From Bryobacteraceae bacterium (GTDB taxonomy: Bacteria; Acidobacteriota; Terriglobia; Bryobacterales; Bryobacteraceae), in the NCBI GenBank assembly GCA_019752335.1, contig JAIEMJ010000024.1:1-64000 (forward strand): a stretch of DNA of 64,000 nt, read 5' to 3'. A program made the position numbers and the translations under genes. This document shows, in pieces, positions 25,488 to 33,326 of the stretch; the first letter of the stretch is position 1; the number at the start of each line of letters is the position of its first letter. The notes under the pieces were generated by a model. That model saw only the letters and a list, made by a program, of their open reading frames with translations. It ran no database searches and had not been told where the DNA came from.

Positions 25488-25940
25488 TTACTCGTCCCGA
25501 CCACCTTCGGGAATGCCCGCATCGTCATACAGCCCCTCCGCGTAGGCATCGCGCGACATCTTCTTAAGCGCTGCCTTCCGCGCCGCACGCCGTTCGGCGA
25601 AAGCCAACACGTCCCTGAGCGCGACGCGCCGGTGCTTGCCCACGAGGTGATGCGGCATCTCGCCGGCGTCGAGCAGCCGGATCACATAGGGCCGGGACAT
25701 GCCCAGGAGTTCGCCGGCTTGTTGCGTGGTGAGTTGTTTTTCTTCAGGGAGCAGAACCAGGCTTCGTCCAGCTTCCAAGCTCTTGACGATATCCTGCAGC
25801 AGGAGCAGCAGGGGCGCGGGCAGCGTGGCTTGCTCGCCCTGGGGCCCTAGCAATTTCGCGGAGCCGCGCTCGAGCAAGAGGCCCACATCACGCAGGCCGG
25901 CGGCATCCTGCGGCTCAATCGAAATGGGCTCCTCGACCAT
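25488..25940 (-). CDS. Excisionase/MerR-type HTH antitoxin of a PIN module
   Basis: A 150-residue protein. The start at 25940 is chosen because GGAG lies at a good distance and the frame upstream (to 26093) is not protein-like. Residues ~65-115 hold an excisionase-type helix-turn-helix: 'LTTQQAGELLGMSRPYVIRLLDAGEMPHHLVG' within the family's 'HRRV' context. The N-terminal part is a helical region and the acidic C-terminus would embrace the PIN toxin. Together with the next gene it forms a toxin-antitoxin operon. Confidence 0.88.
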   Translation of the reverse strand: MVEEPISIEPQDAAGLRDVGLLLERGSAKLLGPQGEQATLPAPLLLLLQDIVKSLEAGRSLVLLPEEKQLTTQQAGELLGMSRPYVIRLLDAGEMPHHLVGKHRRVALRDVLAFAERRAARKAALKKMSRDAYAEGLYDDAGIPEGGRDE

Positions 25941-25986
25941 TGGCTCTCCTGATTGCAGGCTAACATGACCTCTCGACATTCGCAAT

Positions 25987-25998
25987 ACTGTAAACAGT
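25987..25998. promoter_or_regulatory. Candidate operator of the PIN toxin-antitoxin operon
   Basis: ACTGT-aa-ACAGT, a perfect 5-bp dyad, centred about 52 nt upstream of the antitoxin ATG. Its position fits the promoter region, so it is a candidate site for the HTH antitoxin. A single short dyad may also occur by chance. Confidence 0.4.
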
Positions 25999-26181
25999 CT
26001 GCCTAGGGGCGCCCCCCGGCCCAAGCGGCCGCTCCGCCCGCCACCCATGGATTTTGTGGCAGCCCGGTTCGCCGACTCCCTTGGTTCCGACATGCGACGG
26101 CGCGCGCCAGTTTTCGAAGACGGGGCGGTGACATCCTATCCCTCGGCGCGCTGGCTGCCGGATTCAACCAGCCGAAGCTGA

Positions 26182-27864
26182 CTACTTAATCTCTAACTCA
26201 AACGACTTCGACCCCACCACGACTACCGGCCCGCAGTCGATCACGAGTTCCGCTACCGCCGAACCGGTGGGCGGCGGCGGTGGGCTGCTTTTCGCCATCG
26301 ACAGCGCGGCCGATGGAGGCAGCCCTGGCAGTTCCACTGGTCCCGCGGCATAGCTCGGGTCCGCTCGCCAGACGCGGATGTAGACGTTGCTGTTGCTGCG
26401 CTGGCGGTTGAGCAGCGCCACCATCTCGGCCGGAGTCTTGCCGGCCAGCGTGCCGCCCGCGAAGAGATTCCGTGCTTCGAAAGAATTGAGCGTGGGGGCG
26501 TCGCCGACGGTGAAGTAGAGCGTGCCGGGCTTGGCTCCCGTGGGGATCGTGTAGCGAATCTTCTTGCGCTCTTCGCGGCCGTTCTCCGCGCTCAGGCCTA
26601 CCGAGAGTTCCAGTGTGTCACCCGGCGCGGCTTGGCGCTGGCTCGGCCAGGCCTGCTCGATGCGCCATTGGCGGCGCTCCTCCACCACATCGAAGTTGAG
26701 TTCGATCGCCTTCAGGCGCAAACCTGGCGTGACGCTTTCGAGCAAAGTGGCCAGGGGCGTCGCCGCCGACAACGACGCGACGCCCAACACGCTGAAGTCG
26801 CCCGTATACCGGTTGGCCAGCTTCACCGGCGGCAAGCCGTCTTCAAACTCAATCTGGCCGCGCACGCCGACGGTGGCCGAACCGAAGGATCTTTCCGTCG
26901 CGTCCAGCGCGGAGAACGCCGCCATCTGCACCATCAGCGGCGCCAGAAACCGGTGCGGAGCGACGTTCACCTGATAACTCTGCCGGCCGTTCACCGTAAT
27001 GCGCATCGGTAGCAGCTTGGCTTCCCGGCCCAACTCGCCAGCGACGGCCGTGTTACGGTCACTCGTGATGGCGCCCATCCACTCGCGGGCGGCGGAGATC
27101 TTGAACGAAGTCGTCAGGCTCGGCAAGAGCGCCAGCACCTCCGCGCGCGCAAAGGGCAATTCGGTATCGCCCACCGAGAGGAAGCGATGGCCGAAGGCGT
27201 AGATCTTCTTCCCGTCGATCCAGGTGACGGTGCCATCGGCGCCGGCGGTCATGTCACCGGTGATCAACTGGACGGAGATCATCGAACCGGGCTCCAGCAA
27301 TCGGGGATCGCCCGCTGCCCGCGGACGCCCGCCGCCGATGGCCTGGCGCGGTGACAAGCCCCATTCGCGCAGGCGGGGCCCGAATTCTTCCAGCGTCCGC
27401 GCCGTGAAGCCATTGAAGGCGACCGGGGTGGCAATCTCTTCTAACTGCGCTTCTCCGAAACGCAAGGCGGCCCGGGGCTGGGGCCCCCGCGCGACGCTGG
27501 CCAGGATTTCGCTCATCGGCCGGATGCCGCCGATGGCCTCCTTCGCGAAGGGAAAGGCGAAAGCCACCGCGCCGATCAGCTTGCCATTCACCCACACCGG
27601 GCTGCCGCTCATGCCCTGCATCACCCCGGTGTTGGCCAACGGACCGCCGGAGAGACGCGCCAGGATCAGACTCTGCTTCGGGCCGGTATTCTCCATCACC
27701 CCCAGGATCTCGACGTCGAAGGTGCTCACCGTCGTACCGGCAAATACAGTACGTCCCGTGCCGCGTTGGCCGCTCTTTACCTCGCTCAGCGGAAGAAACG
27801 CCGGTTGCGCCCGCAGCCAGCCACTCAGGACGGCCGAGACGAAGATCAATTTGCGCAAGCCCAC
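26182..27864 (-). CDS. Exported SpoIVB-type (S55) serine peptidase domain protein
   Basis: A 560-residue protein with a signal peptide (about 20 residues, ending 'LRAQ'). The S55 domain fills ~20-260: 'GMSGSP' at 84-89 holds the catalytic Ser in the SpoIVB manner, 'LSEVKSGQRGTGRTVF' is the conserved entry strand, and 'FGHRFLS' supplies the His region. The second half (~270-550) is a beta-rich module with Pro-rich 'SSPPPPPTG' near the end. SpoIVB cleaves partners in sporulation signalling; acidobacterial forms have unknown targets. It is divergent from the exosortase gene 82 nt away. Confidence 0.85.
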   Translation of the reverse strand: MGLRKLIFVSAVLSGWLRAQPAFLPLSEVKSGQRGTGRTVFAGTTVSTFDVEILGVMENTGPKQSLILARLSGGPLANTGVMQGMSGSPVWVNGKLIGAVAFAFPFAKEAIGGIRPMSEILASVARGPQPRAALRFGEAQLEEIATPVAFNGFTARTLEEFGPRLREWGLSPRQAIGGGRPRAAGDPRLLEPGSMISVQLITGDMTAGADGTVTWIDGKKIYAFGHRFLSVGDTELPFARAEVLALLPSLTTSFKISAAREWMGAITSDRNTAVAGELGREAKLLPMRITVNGRQSYQVNVAPHRFLAPLMVQMAAFSALDATERSFGSATVGVRGQIEFEDGLPPVKLANRYTGDFSVLGVASLSAATPLATLLESVTPGLRLKAIELNFDVVEERRQWRIEQAWPSQRQAAPGDTLELSVGLSAENGREERKKIRYTIPTGAKPGTLYFTVGDAPTLNSFEARNLFAGGTLAGKTPAEMVALLNRQRSNSNVYIRVWRADPSYAAGPVELPGLPPSAALSMAKSSPPPPPTGSAVAELVIDCGPVVVVGSKSFELEIK

Positions 27865-27946
27865 GGCCTTCAGTGTAGAATACGGGCGGGTTTTCCGCGA
27901 CCGATGCGGGCCCCGGGGAATCAGCTATCATAGAAACAATAAATTC

Positions 27947-28867
27947 ATGACTAGTCCAGTCCATCCGGTCAACCCTTCGGAGGTGGTTGTCCCCGGTACC
28001 GCGGGCCCTCCTGGCCGCGAAGTGCCCTGGGGACCTCTCGCGTGGTTCTTCACGCTGATCGCCATCTGCTATTTCCCGATGCTGCAAGCACTAATCGGGC
28101 AATGGTCGAACGACGAGGACATGGGCCACGGCTTCTTTGTTCCGGTCATCGCCGCGTATATCGCCTGGCAACACCGCGATGAACTCCTCGCCACGCCCCT
28201 TCAACCCAGCTATTGGGGTTTGCCTCTGTTGCTCTGGGGAGCCTTCCAATTGACCATCGGCAACCTGGGCGCCGAATTGTTTCTACAACGTACGGCCATT
28301 ATCTTCACCATCGTTGGCGCGGTATGGCTGGTTTGCGGCACGCGCATCTTGCGCATTGTGGCCTTTCCACTCTTCTTGCTGGTCTTCATGGTGCCGCTGC
28401 CGGCCGTCATCTACAACAAAATCACGTTCCCGCTCCAGATCTTCGCTAGCGTCGTGGCGGAAACCACGCTGAATCTGATTGGCATCCCCGCCCTGCGCGA
28501 GGGGAACGTGCTCGATCTCCCCAACAACAAGCTGTCGGTGATTGAAGCCTGCAGCGGCATTCGCTCTCTGTTGTCGCTCACCTTTCTGTCGTTGGTCTAC
28601 GGCTACTTCTTCGACCGCAAAAGCTGGGTGCGGCCGATCCTGCTCCTCGGAGTGATCCCGATCGCCATCATCGCCAACGCCGCCCGCGTCACCATCACCG
28701 GCATCATCTCAGAGTACGACCGTGAATTAGCCCAAGGCGTCTTTCACACGCTCGAAGGCTGGGTGATCTTCATGATCGCCTTCGTGCTGCTCGGCGTCTT
28801 GCACCAGACCGTCAATTGGATCTACAACATGGTGCAGAAAGCCCGGACTGAACCCACCCTCTCGTAA
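27947..28867 (+). CDS. Exosortase (PEP-CTERM/surface-protein sorting protease)
   Basis: A 306-residue membrane transpeptidase-like protein with about eight membrane segments. The active-site set is complete: Cys202 in 'IEACSGIRSL', Arg247 in 'NAARV' and His267 in 'FHTLEG'. Start 27947 is taken because upstream codons lack the fold and are antisense to the S55 gene. Exosortases cut C-terminal PEP-CTERM-like signals of exported proteins and are usually linked to exopolysaccharide genes. Here only EpsI follows (16 nt); no polysaccharide genes or PEP-CTERM substrates are visible in the window. Confidence 0.93.
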   Translation: MTSPVHPVNPSEVVVPGTAGPPGREVPWGPLAWFFTLIAICYFPMLQALIGQWSNDEDMGHGFFVPVIAAYIAWQHRDELLATPLQPSYWGLPLLLWGAFQLTIGNLGAELFLQRTAIIFTIVGAVWLVCGTRILRIVAFPLFLLVFMVPLPAVIYNKITFPLQIFASVVAETTLNLIGIPALREGNVLDLPNNKLSVIEACSGIRSLLSLTFLSLVYGYFFDRKSWVRPILLLGVIPIAIIANAARVTITGIISEYDRELAQGVFHTLEGWVIFMIAFVLLGVLHQTVNWIYNMVQKARTEPTLS

Positions 28868-28883
28868 AAAGGAAGCCTGACCG

Positions 28884-29537
28884 ATGAAATTCTCCCTTAC
28901 CCGCGCCGGCCAGATTTTGAGTGCTATCCTCATCGGTCAGGCCGCATTGTTCTACGGGCTGTCACGCGCCGAATACGTCCCGCCTAGTCAGCCCTTGACG
29001 AATATGTCGAAGACCCTCGGCTCCTGGAAGATGGTGCAGGAGGGCGTGGTGGAAAAAGAAGTGCAGGACGTCCTCAAGGCGGACGACACCCTCACTCGTG
29101 GCTTTGTTTCGGACAAGTTTCCGGTCTCGGCCGGCCTCTTCATCGCCGCGTTCCGGTCGCAGCGGAGTGGCAAAGCGCCGCATTCACCCAAGAATTGCCT
29201 GCCGGGTAGCGGCTGGACGGAAACCGAACAAGGCTTTGCCTCGCTGAAGCTCGATGGCCGCGCCGATCCGATTGTCGTGAACAAATACGTCGTCCAGAAG
29301 GGCGAATCCACCAGCCTGGTGATCTACTGGTATCAGTCGCGTGACCGCGTCGTGGCCAGCGAGTACAGCGCGAAGGGCTACGTCGTTCTCGACGCGATCC
29401 GCGACAACCGTACGGACTCAGCCCTGGTCCGCGTCATTGTTCCCGTCGTCAACAACAACGTCGACCAAGCCATGGTCGTGGCCACTGACTTCATCCAAGC
29501 CTCCTTCGACAAGATCCGCCGCCAGTTGCCAGCCTAA
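28884..29537 (+). CDS. EpsI family protein, exosortase-associated
   Basis: A 217-residue protein with an N-terminal membrane anchor (~12-30) and an exported body. 'FRSQRSGKAPHSPKNCLPGSGW' begins the conserved EpsI block, with the invariant Cys of 'NCLPGSGW' at ~110; 'VIYWYQSRDR' is a second conserved stretch. EpsI is found fused to, or next to, exosortases and is required with them for exopolysaccharide or protein sorting, with no defined reaction. The 16-nt gap and order with the exosortase indicate one operon. Confidence 0.92.
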   Translation: MKFSLTRAGQILSAILIGQAALFYGLSRAEYVPPSQPLTNMSKTLGSWKMVQEGVVEKEVQDVLKADDTLTRGFVSDKFPVSAGLFIAAFRSQRSGKAPHSPKNCLPGSGWTETEQGFASLKLDGRADPIVVNKYVVQKGESTSLVIYWYQSRDRVVASEYSAKGYVVLDAIRDNRTDSALVRVIVPVVNNNVDQAMVVATDFIQASFDKIRRQLPA

Positions 29538-29603
29538 CCACTCCTCGCCGTAAGGCTTTTTGCCGAGTGGCAAATGTTCCTAATGCAGGCAGTATAGAGG
29601 TGC

Positions 29604-29669
29604 ATGCGCGCACTTCGCTTCTTCGCCTTCACCCTCGCCCTGATCGTACTCATGAAAATCGTGGCCTGA
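29604..29669 (+). CDS. Possible 21-residue hydrophobic peptide
   Basis: ATG at 29604 to TGA at 29667-29669 would give a 21-residue peptide, RALRFFAFTLALIVLMKIVA after the Met, with two basic residues near the start and a single hydrophobic helix, typical of small membrane proteins. A GAGG lies only 3 nt upstream of the ATG, closer than usual, so translation is uncertain. It lies in the intergenic region between EpsI and nrdJ. It could be a chance reading frame. Confidence 0.35.
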   Translation: MRALRFFAFTLALIVLMKIVA

Positions 29670-29715
29670 TCCGATTTCCTGCGAAATCGCCGGTTTTCCC
29701 CGGGTATCGCAAGAC

Positions 29716-29789
29716 TTATCCACAGCCCCCCAAGCTACACTCAAACTGGTTATCCCTGTTTGAGGTTAACACTCCGTGACTTATCCACA
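29716..29789 (+). promoter_or_regulatory. DnaA-box cluster upstream of nrdJ
   Basis: Two perfect DnaA boxes (TTATCCACA) lie at 29716-29724 and 29781-29789, in the same orientation and 65 nt apart, and a near match TTATCCCTG lies midway at 29750-29758. The region 29538-29942 is otherwise without a normal gene. In E. coli DnaA binds upstream of nrdAB and couples dNTP synthesis with replication; the same is inferred here. There is no dnaA, dnaN or gidA gene beside it, so it is not likely to be the chromosome origin. Confidence 0.65.
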
Positions 29790-29832
29790 GAAACGTGCCC
29801 GCAAGTGTATGTACCATCTATAGATAAAGAGC

Positions 29833-29862
29833 TTGACGGACCACTAGATGTTGGGGCATCAT
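29833..29862 (+). promoter_or_regulatory. nrdJ promoter with NrdR-box match in the spacer
   Basis: A -35 TTGACG (29833-29838), an 18-nt spacer and -10 CATCAT (29857-29862) form a plausible promoter starting near 29869. The spacer holds CCACTAGATGTTGGGG (29841-29856), which agrees with the NrdR box consensus acaCwAtATaTwGtgt at every strongly conserved position (C, w, A, A, T, T, w, G). NrdR bound here would block RNA polymerase. A second, weaker half-match (CAAGTGTATG, 29802-29811) is about 42 nt upstream centre to centre. A palindrome ATCTATAGAT (29816-29825) lies between them. Confidence 0.6.
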
Positions 29863-29942
29863 CGTAGGGCTTACCCGATCTGTGTCTTGGGAGTAGACAC
29901 CGGTCAAAACACTCAAAAATAAGAACATTCGAGGAAGAATCA

Positions 29943-32792
29943 ATGGGACAGTTGGCCGTCGCACTGAGTGCGAAGTTAAATACGTTGAAAAAGCCACTAC
30001 AAAAGGAACACCGTAGTGGAATTTCATTCCCCCGCTATTTCACGGCCCGGCTCGAAAACGGTCGGACTCCATACGACGAGATTCTGTGGGAGCGGCGTAC
30101 CGCCTCCATTGGGAACGACAAAGGCGCGGTGATCTTCGAACAGCGCGACGTCGAAATCCCGAAGGACTGGTCGCAGACCGCGACCAACATCGTCGCCAGC
30201 AAATACTTCCACGGCAAGATGGGTTCGCCCGAGCGCGAAACCAGCGTCCGCCAGCTGGTCCACCGTGTTGTCGACACGATCGCCGAGTGGGGCATCGCCG
30301 ACCGCTACTTCAAGACCCGCGAGGACGCCGAGAATTTCCGCTCCGAACTCGCCCACCTGATGCTCACGCAGAAGGCCTGTTTCAACTCTCCCGTCTGGTT
30401 CAACGTCGGCGTCCGCGGCGAGAAGCGCGGCTACGGCTGGTATTGGGACGAGACCTCGCAATCCATCCACAAGTTGCAGCCGGAGGACTCCCGTCCCCAG
30501 TGCTCCGCCTGCTTCATCGTCTCCGTCAAGGACTCCCTCGAAAGCATTCTCGACCTCGCCAAGACCGAGGGCATGCTCTTCAAGTGGGGCTCCGGCACCG
30601 GCTCAAACCTTTCCAGCCTGCGCGAGGAGAACGCGATTCTCTCCGGCGGCGGCCGCGCTTCCGGTCCGCTGAGCTTCATGAAGGGCTTCGACGCCTTTGC
30701 CGGCGTCATCAAGAGCGGCGGCAAGACGCGCCGCGCGGCCAAGATGGTCGTGCTCAACGCCGAGCATCCGGACATCGAAAACTTCATCTGGTGCAAGGCT
30801 AAGGAAGAAAAGAAGGCGCACACCCTCATCGAACAGGGCTACGACTCGTCGCTCGACGGCGAAGCCTACAGCTCCGTCTTCTTCCAGAACGCGAACAACT
30901 CGGTCCGCGCGACCGACGAATTCATGCAAGCCTGCGAGAACAATACGGACTTCTGGACCAAGGCTGTCGGCGTGGGAACGCCCGTGAAGCGCTTCCAGGC
31001 GCGCGACCTGCTGCGCGAAATCGCCGACGCCACCTGGCGCTGCGGCGACCCCGGCATGCAGTTCGATACCACGATCAATACGTGGCACACCTCGAAGAAC
31101 ACGGCCCGCATCAACGCTTCGAATCCCTGCTCCGAGTACATGTTCCTCGATGATTCGGCCTGCAACCTGTCGTCCTTGAACCTGATGAAGTTCCTCTCGC
31201 CGAACGCTGAGTTCGACGTGGAAGCCTTCCGCCACGCCGTCGACACGATGATCGTGGCCCAGGAGATCCTGGTCGACAACGCCTGCTACCCGACGGACCG
31301 CATCGCCCAGAATTCTCACGAGTACCGCCCGCTCGGCCTCGGCTACGCCAACCTGGGCGCCATGCTGATGGCCATGAGCGTGCCTTACGACTCTGATCAG
31401 GGCCGCGATCTTGCCGGCTCCATCACCGCCGTCATGTGCGGCCAGGCCTACCTCAGTTCGGCGCGCATCGCCGATGCCGTCGGCCCCTGCGCCGGCTACG
31501 CGCACAACGAGGAGCCCTTCCTCGACGTCATCCGCATGCACCGCGACTCCTGCAAGCGCATCAATCCGGCCAACATCTCGCCCGAACTCTATAAGGGCGC
31601 CTGGGAGTGCTGGACCAACGCTTATGAGCTCGGCCGCTCGGCCGGCTACCGCAACGCGCAAACCACCGTCATCGCCCCCACCGGCACCATCGGCTTCATG
31701 ATGGATTGCGACACCACCGGCATTGAGCCGGACCTCTCGCTCGTCAAGTACAAGAAGCTGGTCGGCGGCGGCGTCATCAAGATCGTCAACCAGACCGTCC
31801 CGCAAGCCCTGCTCAAGCTCGGCTACCGCGAGGCGCAAGCCGAAGCGATCGTCAACCACATCGACTCCACCGGCACCATCGAAGGCGCCGCCCACATCAA
31901 AGACGAGCATCTCGCCATCTTCGATACCTCCTTCCGCCCGGCCAACGGCAAGCGCTTCATCCATCACATGGGCCATGTGAAGATGATGGCCGCCGTGCAG
32001 CCATTCATCTCCGGCGCCATCTCCAAAACCATCAACATGCCCGAGGAATGTACGGTGGAAGAGATCATGGACGCCTACCTCGAAAGCTGGCGCCTGGGCC
32101 TGAAGGCCGTCGCCATCTATCGCGACAACTCGAAGCTGGCGCAGCCGCTCTCCTCGGGTTCCTCGAAGGGCGAGAAGAAGTCGAACGCGCAACTGGCTGC
32201 CGCCGCGGCGGCTCTGGTCCCGGCGAAGGTGGAAGAGCGCATCGTCTACAAGCCGATCCGCCGCAAGCTCGCCGACGAGCGTGCGTCCATCACGCATAAG
32301 TTCTCCATCGCCGGCCACGAAGGCTACATCACGGTGGGCCTCTACGACGATGGCCAGCCGGGCGAAATCTTTATCTCGATGGCGAAAGAAGGCTCGACGA
32401 TTTCGGGCATCATGGATAGCTTCGCCACTGCGGTATCTTACGGGTTGCAATACGGCGTACCGCTCAAGTTCTACGTGGACAAATTCAGCCACGTGCGCTT
32501 TGAGCCTTCGGGTTGGACCAACAATCCGCAGGTGCAGTACGCGAAGTCGATCATGGACTACATCTTCCGCTGGATGGGCGCGAAGTTCCTCGGGCCGGAG
32601 TATTCGGTGAGCGAAGCGGGCGAAGGCCTCATGCTGAAGCCCACGGAACCCGAACCCCAGCAGAAGCTGGAATTCGAGCCGGTGACGTCAGTGGCTGACT
32701 CGCCAGTCTGCCAGGTGTGTGGTTCCCTGATGACGCGCAATGGTTCGTGCTTCAAGTGCGAGAACTGCGGCGGCACGAGCGGCTGCAGTTAG
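29943..32792 (+). CDS. nrdJ: Vitamin B12-dependent (class II) ribonucleotide reductase
   Basis: A 949-residue enzyme that converts ribonucleotides to deoxyribonucleotides with adenosylcobalamin as radical generator, so it works with or without oxygen. The 'NPCSEYMFLDDSACNLSS' block (thiyl-radical Cys at ~396) and 'GTGSNLSSLR' are canonical, as is 'ATAPTGTIGF' (here IAPTGTIGFMMDCDTTG). The C-terminal tail 'CQVCGSLMTRNG..C..C' is the NrdJ Cys-rich reductant tail. ATG 29943 is preceded by GAGGAAG. No class I or III enzyme occurs in the window, and nrdR is ~3 kb further on the other strand. It is a stand-alone transcript ending in the terminator at 32817. Confidence 0.98.
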   Translation: MGQLAVALSAKLNTLKKPLQKEHRSGISFPRYFTARLENGRTPYDEILWERRTASIGNDKGAVIFEQRDVEIPKDWSQTATNIVASKYFHGKMGSPERETSVRQLVHRVVDTIAEWGIADRYFKTREDAENFRSELAHLMLTQKACFNSPVWFNVGVRGEKRGYGWYWDETSQSIHKLQPEDSRPQCSACFIVSVKDSLESILDLAKTEGMLFKWGSGTGSNLSSLREENAILSGGGRASGPLSFMKGFDAFAGVIKSGGKTRRAAKMVVLNAEHPDIENFIWCKAKEEKKAHTLIEQGYDSSLDGEAYSSVFFQNANNSVRATDEFMQACENNTDFWTKAVGVGTPVKRFQARDLLREIADATWRCGDPGMQFDTTINTWHTSKNTARINASNPCSEYMFLDDSACNLSSLNLMKFLSPNAEFDVEAFRHAVDTMIVAQEILVDNACYPTDRIAQNSHEYRPLGLGYANLGAMLMAMSVPYDSDQGRDLAGSITAVMCGQAYLSSARIADAVGPCAGYAHNEEPFLDVIRMHRDSCKRINPANISPELYKGAWECWTNAYELGRSAGYRNAQTTVIAPTGTIGFMMDCDTTGIEPDLSLVKYKKLVGGGVIKIVNQTVPQALLKLGYREAQAEAIVNHIDSTGTIEGAAHIKDEHLAIFDTSFRPANGKRFIHHMGHVKMMAAVQPFISGAISKTINMPEECTVEEIMDAYLESWRLGLKAVAIYRDNSKLAQPLSSGSSKGEKKSNAQLAAAAAALVPAKVEERIVYKPIRRKLADERASITHKFSIAGHEGYITVGLYDDGQPGEIFISMAKEGSTISGIMDSFATAVSYGLQYGVPLKFYVDKFSHVRFEPSGWTNNPQVQYAKSIMDYIFRWMGAKFLGPEYSVSEAGEGLMLKPTEPEPQQKLEFEPVTSVADSPVCQVCGSLMTRNGSCFKCENCGGTSGCS

Positions 32793-32816
32793 TCCGGACA
32801 GTAGACAGAACAAAGG

Positions 32817-32843
32817 GACCCCGCCGCAAGGCGGGGTCTTTTT
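32817..32843 (+). terminator. Intrinsic terminator of nrdJ
   Basis: A perfect 9-bp GC-rich stem (GACCCCGCC, loop GCAA, GGCGGGGTC) is followed by TTTTT, 25 nt after the nrdJ stop codon. The GNRA-type loop and the U-run make this the most convincing terminator in the window. Confidence 0.92.
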
Positions 32844-32876
32844 GCGTTTGCGCTATGCTAACCATAGGAGATTGGC

Positions 32877-33209
32877 ATGAGCATCCAACTAGCTCTCGAT
32901 GTCTCCGCCGCAACGGCGGCCGGTATGCCCGTCGACGGTGTGCTCCGGGAAGCCCTCAAGCTCTACGACAGAAAACGGCAATCGGCTGTGCGGCGCGTCG
33001 AGTACACCTCCCGGGAGCTGGAAATGGCTTGGACGCGAGAACCCGATCTCCGGTACATCGGCCAATGGGTAGCTCTAGAAGGGTCTCTCGTGGTAGCTAG
33101 CGGCACCGATGGCAAAGCCGTCGCACAGTCGGCACGCGCGCAGGGCATCCCAATTCCCTTTATGTTCTACGTAACCGAACCTGACTCGCACCCGTTCGCC
33201 GGGGGTTGA
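32877..33209 (+). CDS. DUF5678-containing small protein
   Basis: A 110-residue protein. The C-terminal half, 'YIGQWVALEGSLVVASGTDGKAVAQSARAQG', resembles the DUF5678 domain ('y.GkwVAl.gg.vva.g.d..ea...A...g'), a short fold seen in small proteins near toxin-antitoxin genes. The N-terminal half (1-50) is a helical, charged region that could be a DNA- or partner-binding part. It follows the nrdJ terminator by 33 nt and has no obvious partner. Function unknown. Confidence 0.8.
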   Translation: MSIQLALDVSAATAAGMPVDGVLREALKLYDRKRQSAVRRVEYTSRELEMAWTREPDLRYIGQWVALEGSLVVASGTDGKAVAQSARAQGIPIPFMFYVTEPDSHPFAGG

Positions 33210-33289
33210 AAGGCACGGAGTGCCGCACCACCAACGCAGGCACGGACGCCTTCAGAACGACATGGGCTTGAAACCAGGTCGGCAATGGT

Positions 33290-33312
33290 AGGACAGGCCT
33301 CCGGCCTGTCCT
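33290..33312. repeat. Palindromic intergenic element (REP-like)
   Basis: AGGACAGGCC (33290-33299), TCC, and GGCCTGTCCT (33303-33312) form a perfect 10-bp dyad in the short space between the convergent DUF5678 and DyP genes. Such 'AGGACAG..CTGTCCT' palindromes look like the interspersed elements of acidobacterial genomes. Without a T-run it is not a typical terminator but could act as one in both directions. Confidence 0.6.
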
Positions 33313-33326
33313 GGTTCAGCCTCCCC

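Noticed and set aside
26048-26182. Plus-strand 44-codon frame between the toxin-antitoxin operon and the S55 gene
   Set aside because: No ribosome site, no hydrophobic or domain pattern, and ordinary composition; likely chance.
29716-29789. DnaA boxes as a chromosomal origin
   Set aside because: Only three boxes, no AT-rich unwinding region beside them and no dnaA, dnaN or other origin-linked genes; regulation of nrdJ explains them better.
29863-29942. Cobalamin riboswitch in front of the B12-dependent reductase
   Set aside because: The predicted leader is only ~75 nt, too short for the known structure, and no B12-box pattern was found.
30603-32492. Minus-strand open frame of 629 codons opposite nrdJ
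   Set aside because: Antisense shadow of a highly biased GC-rich gene; Val/Gly/Ala/His/Asp-rich with no family resemblance.
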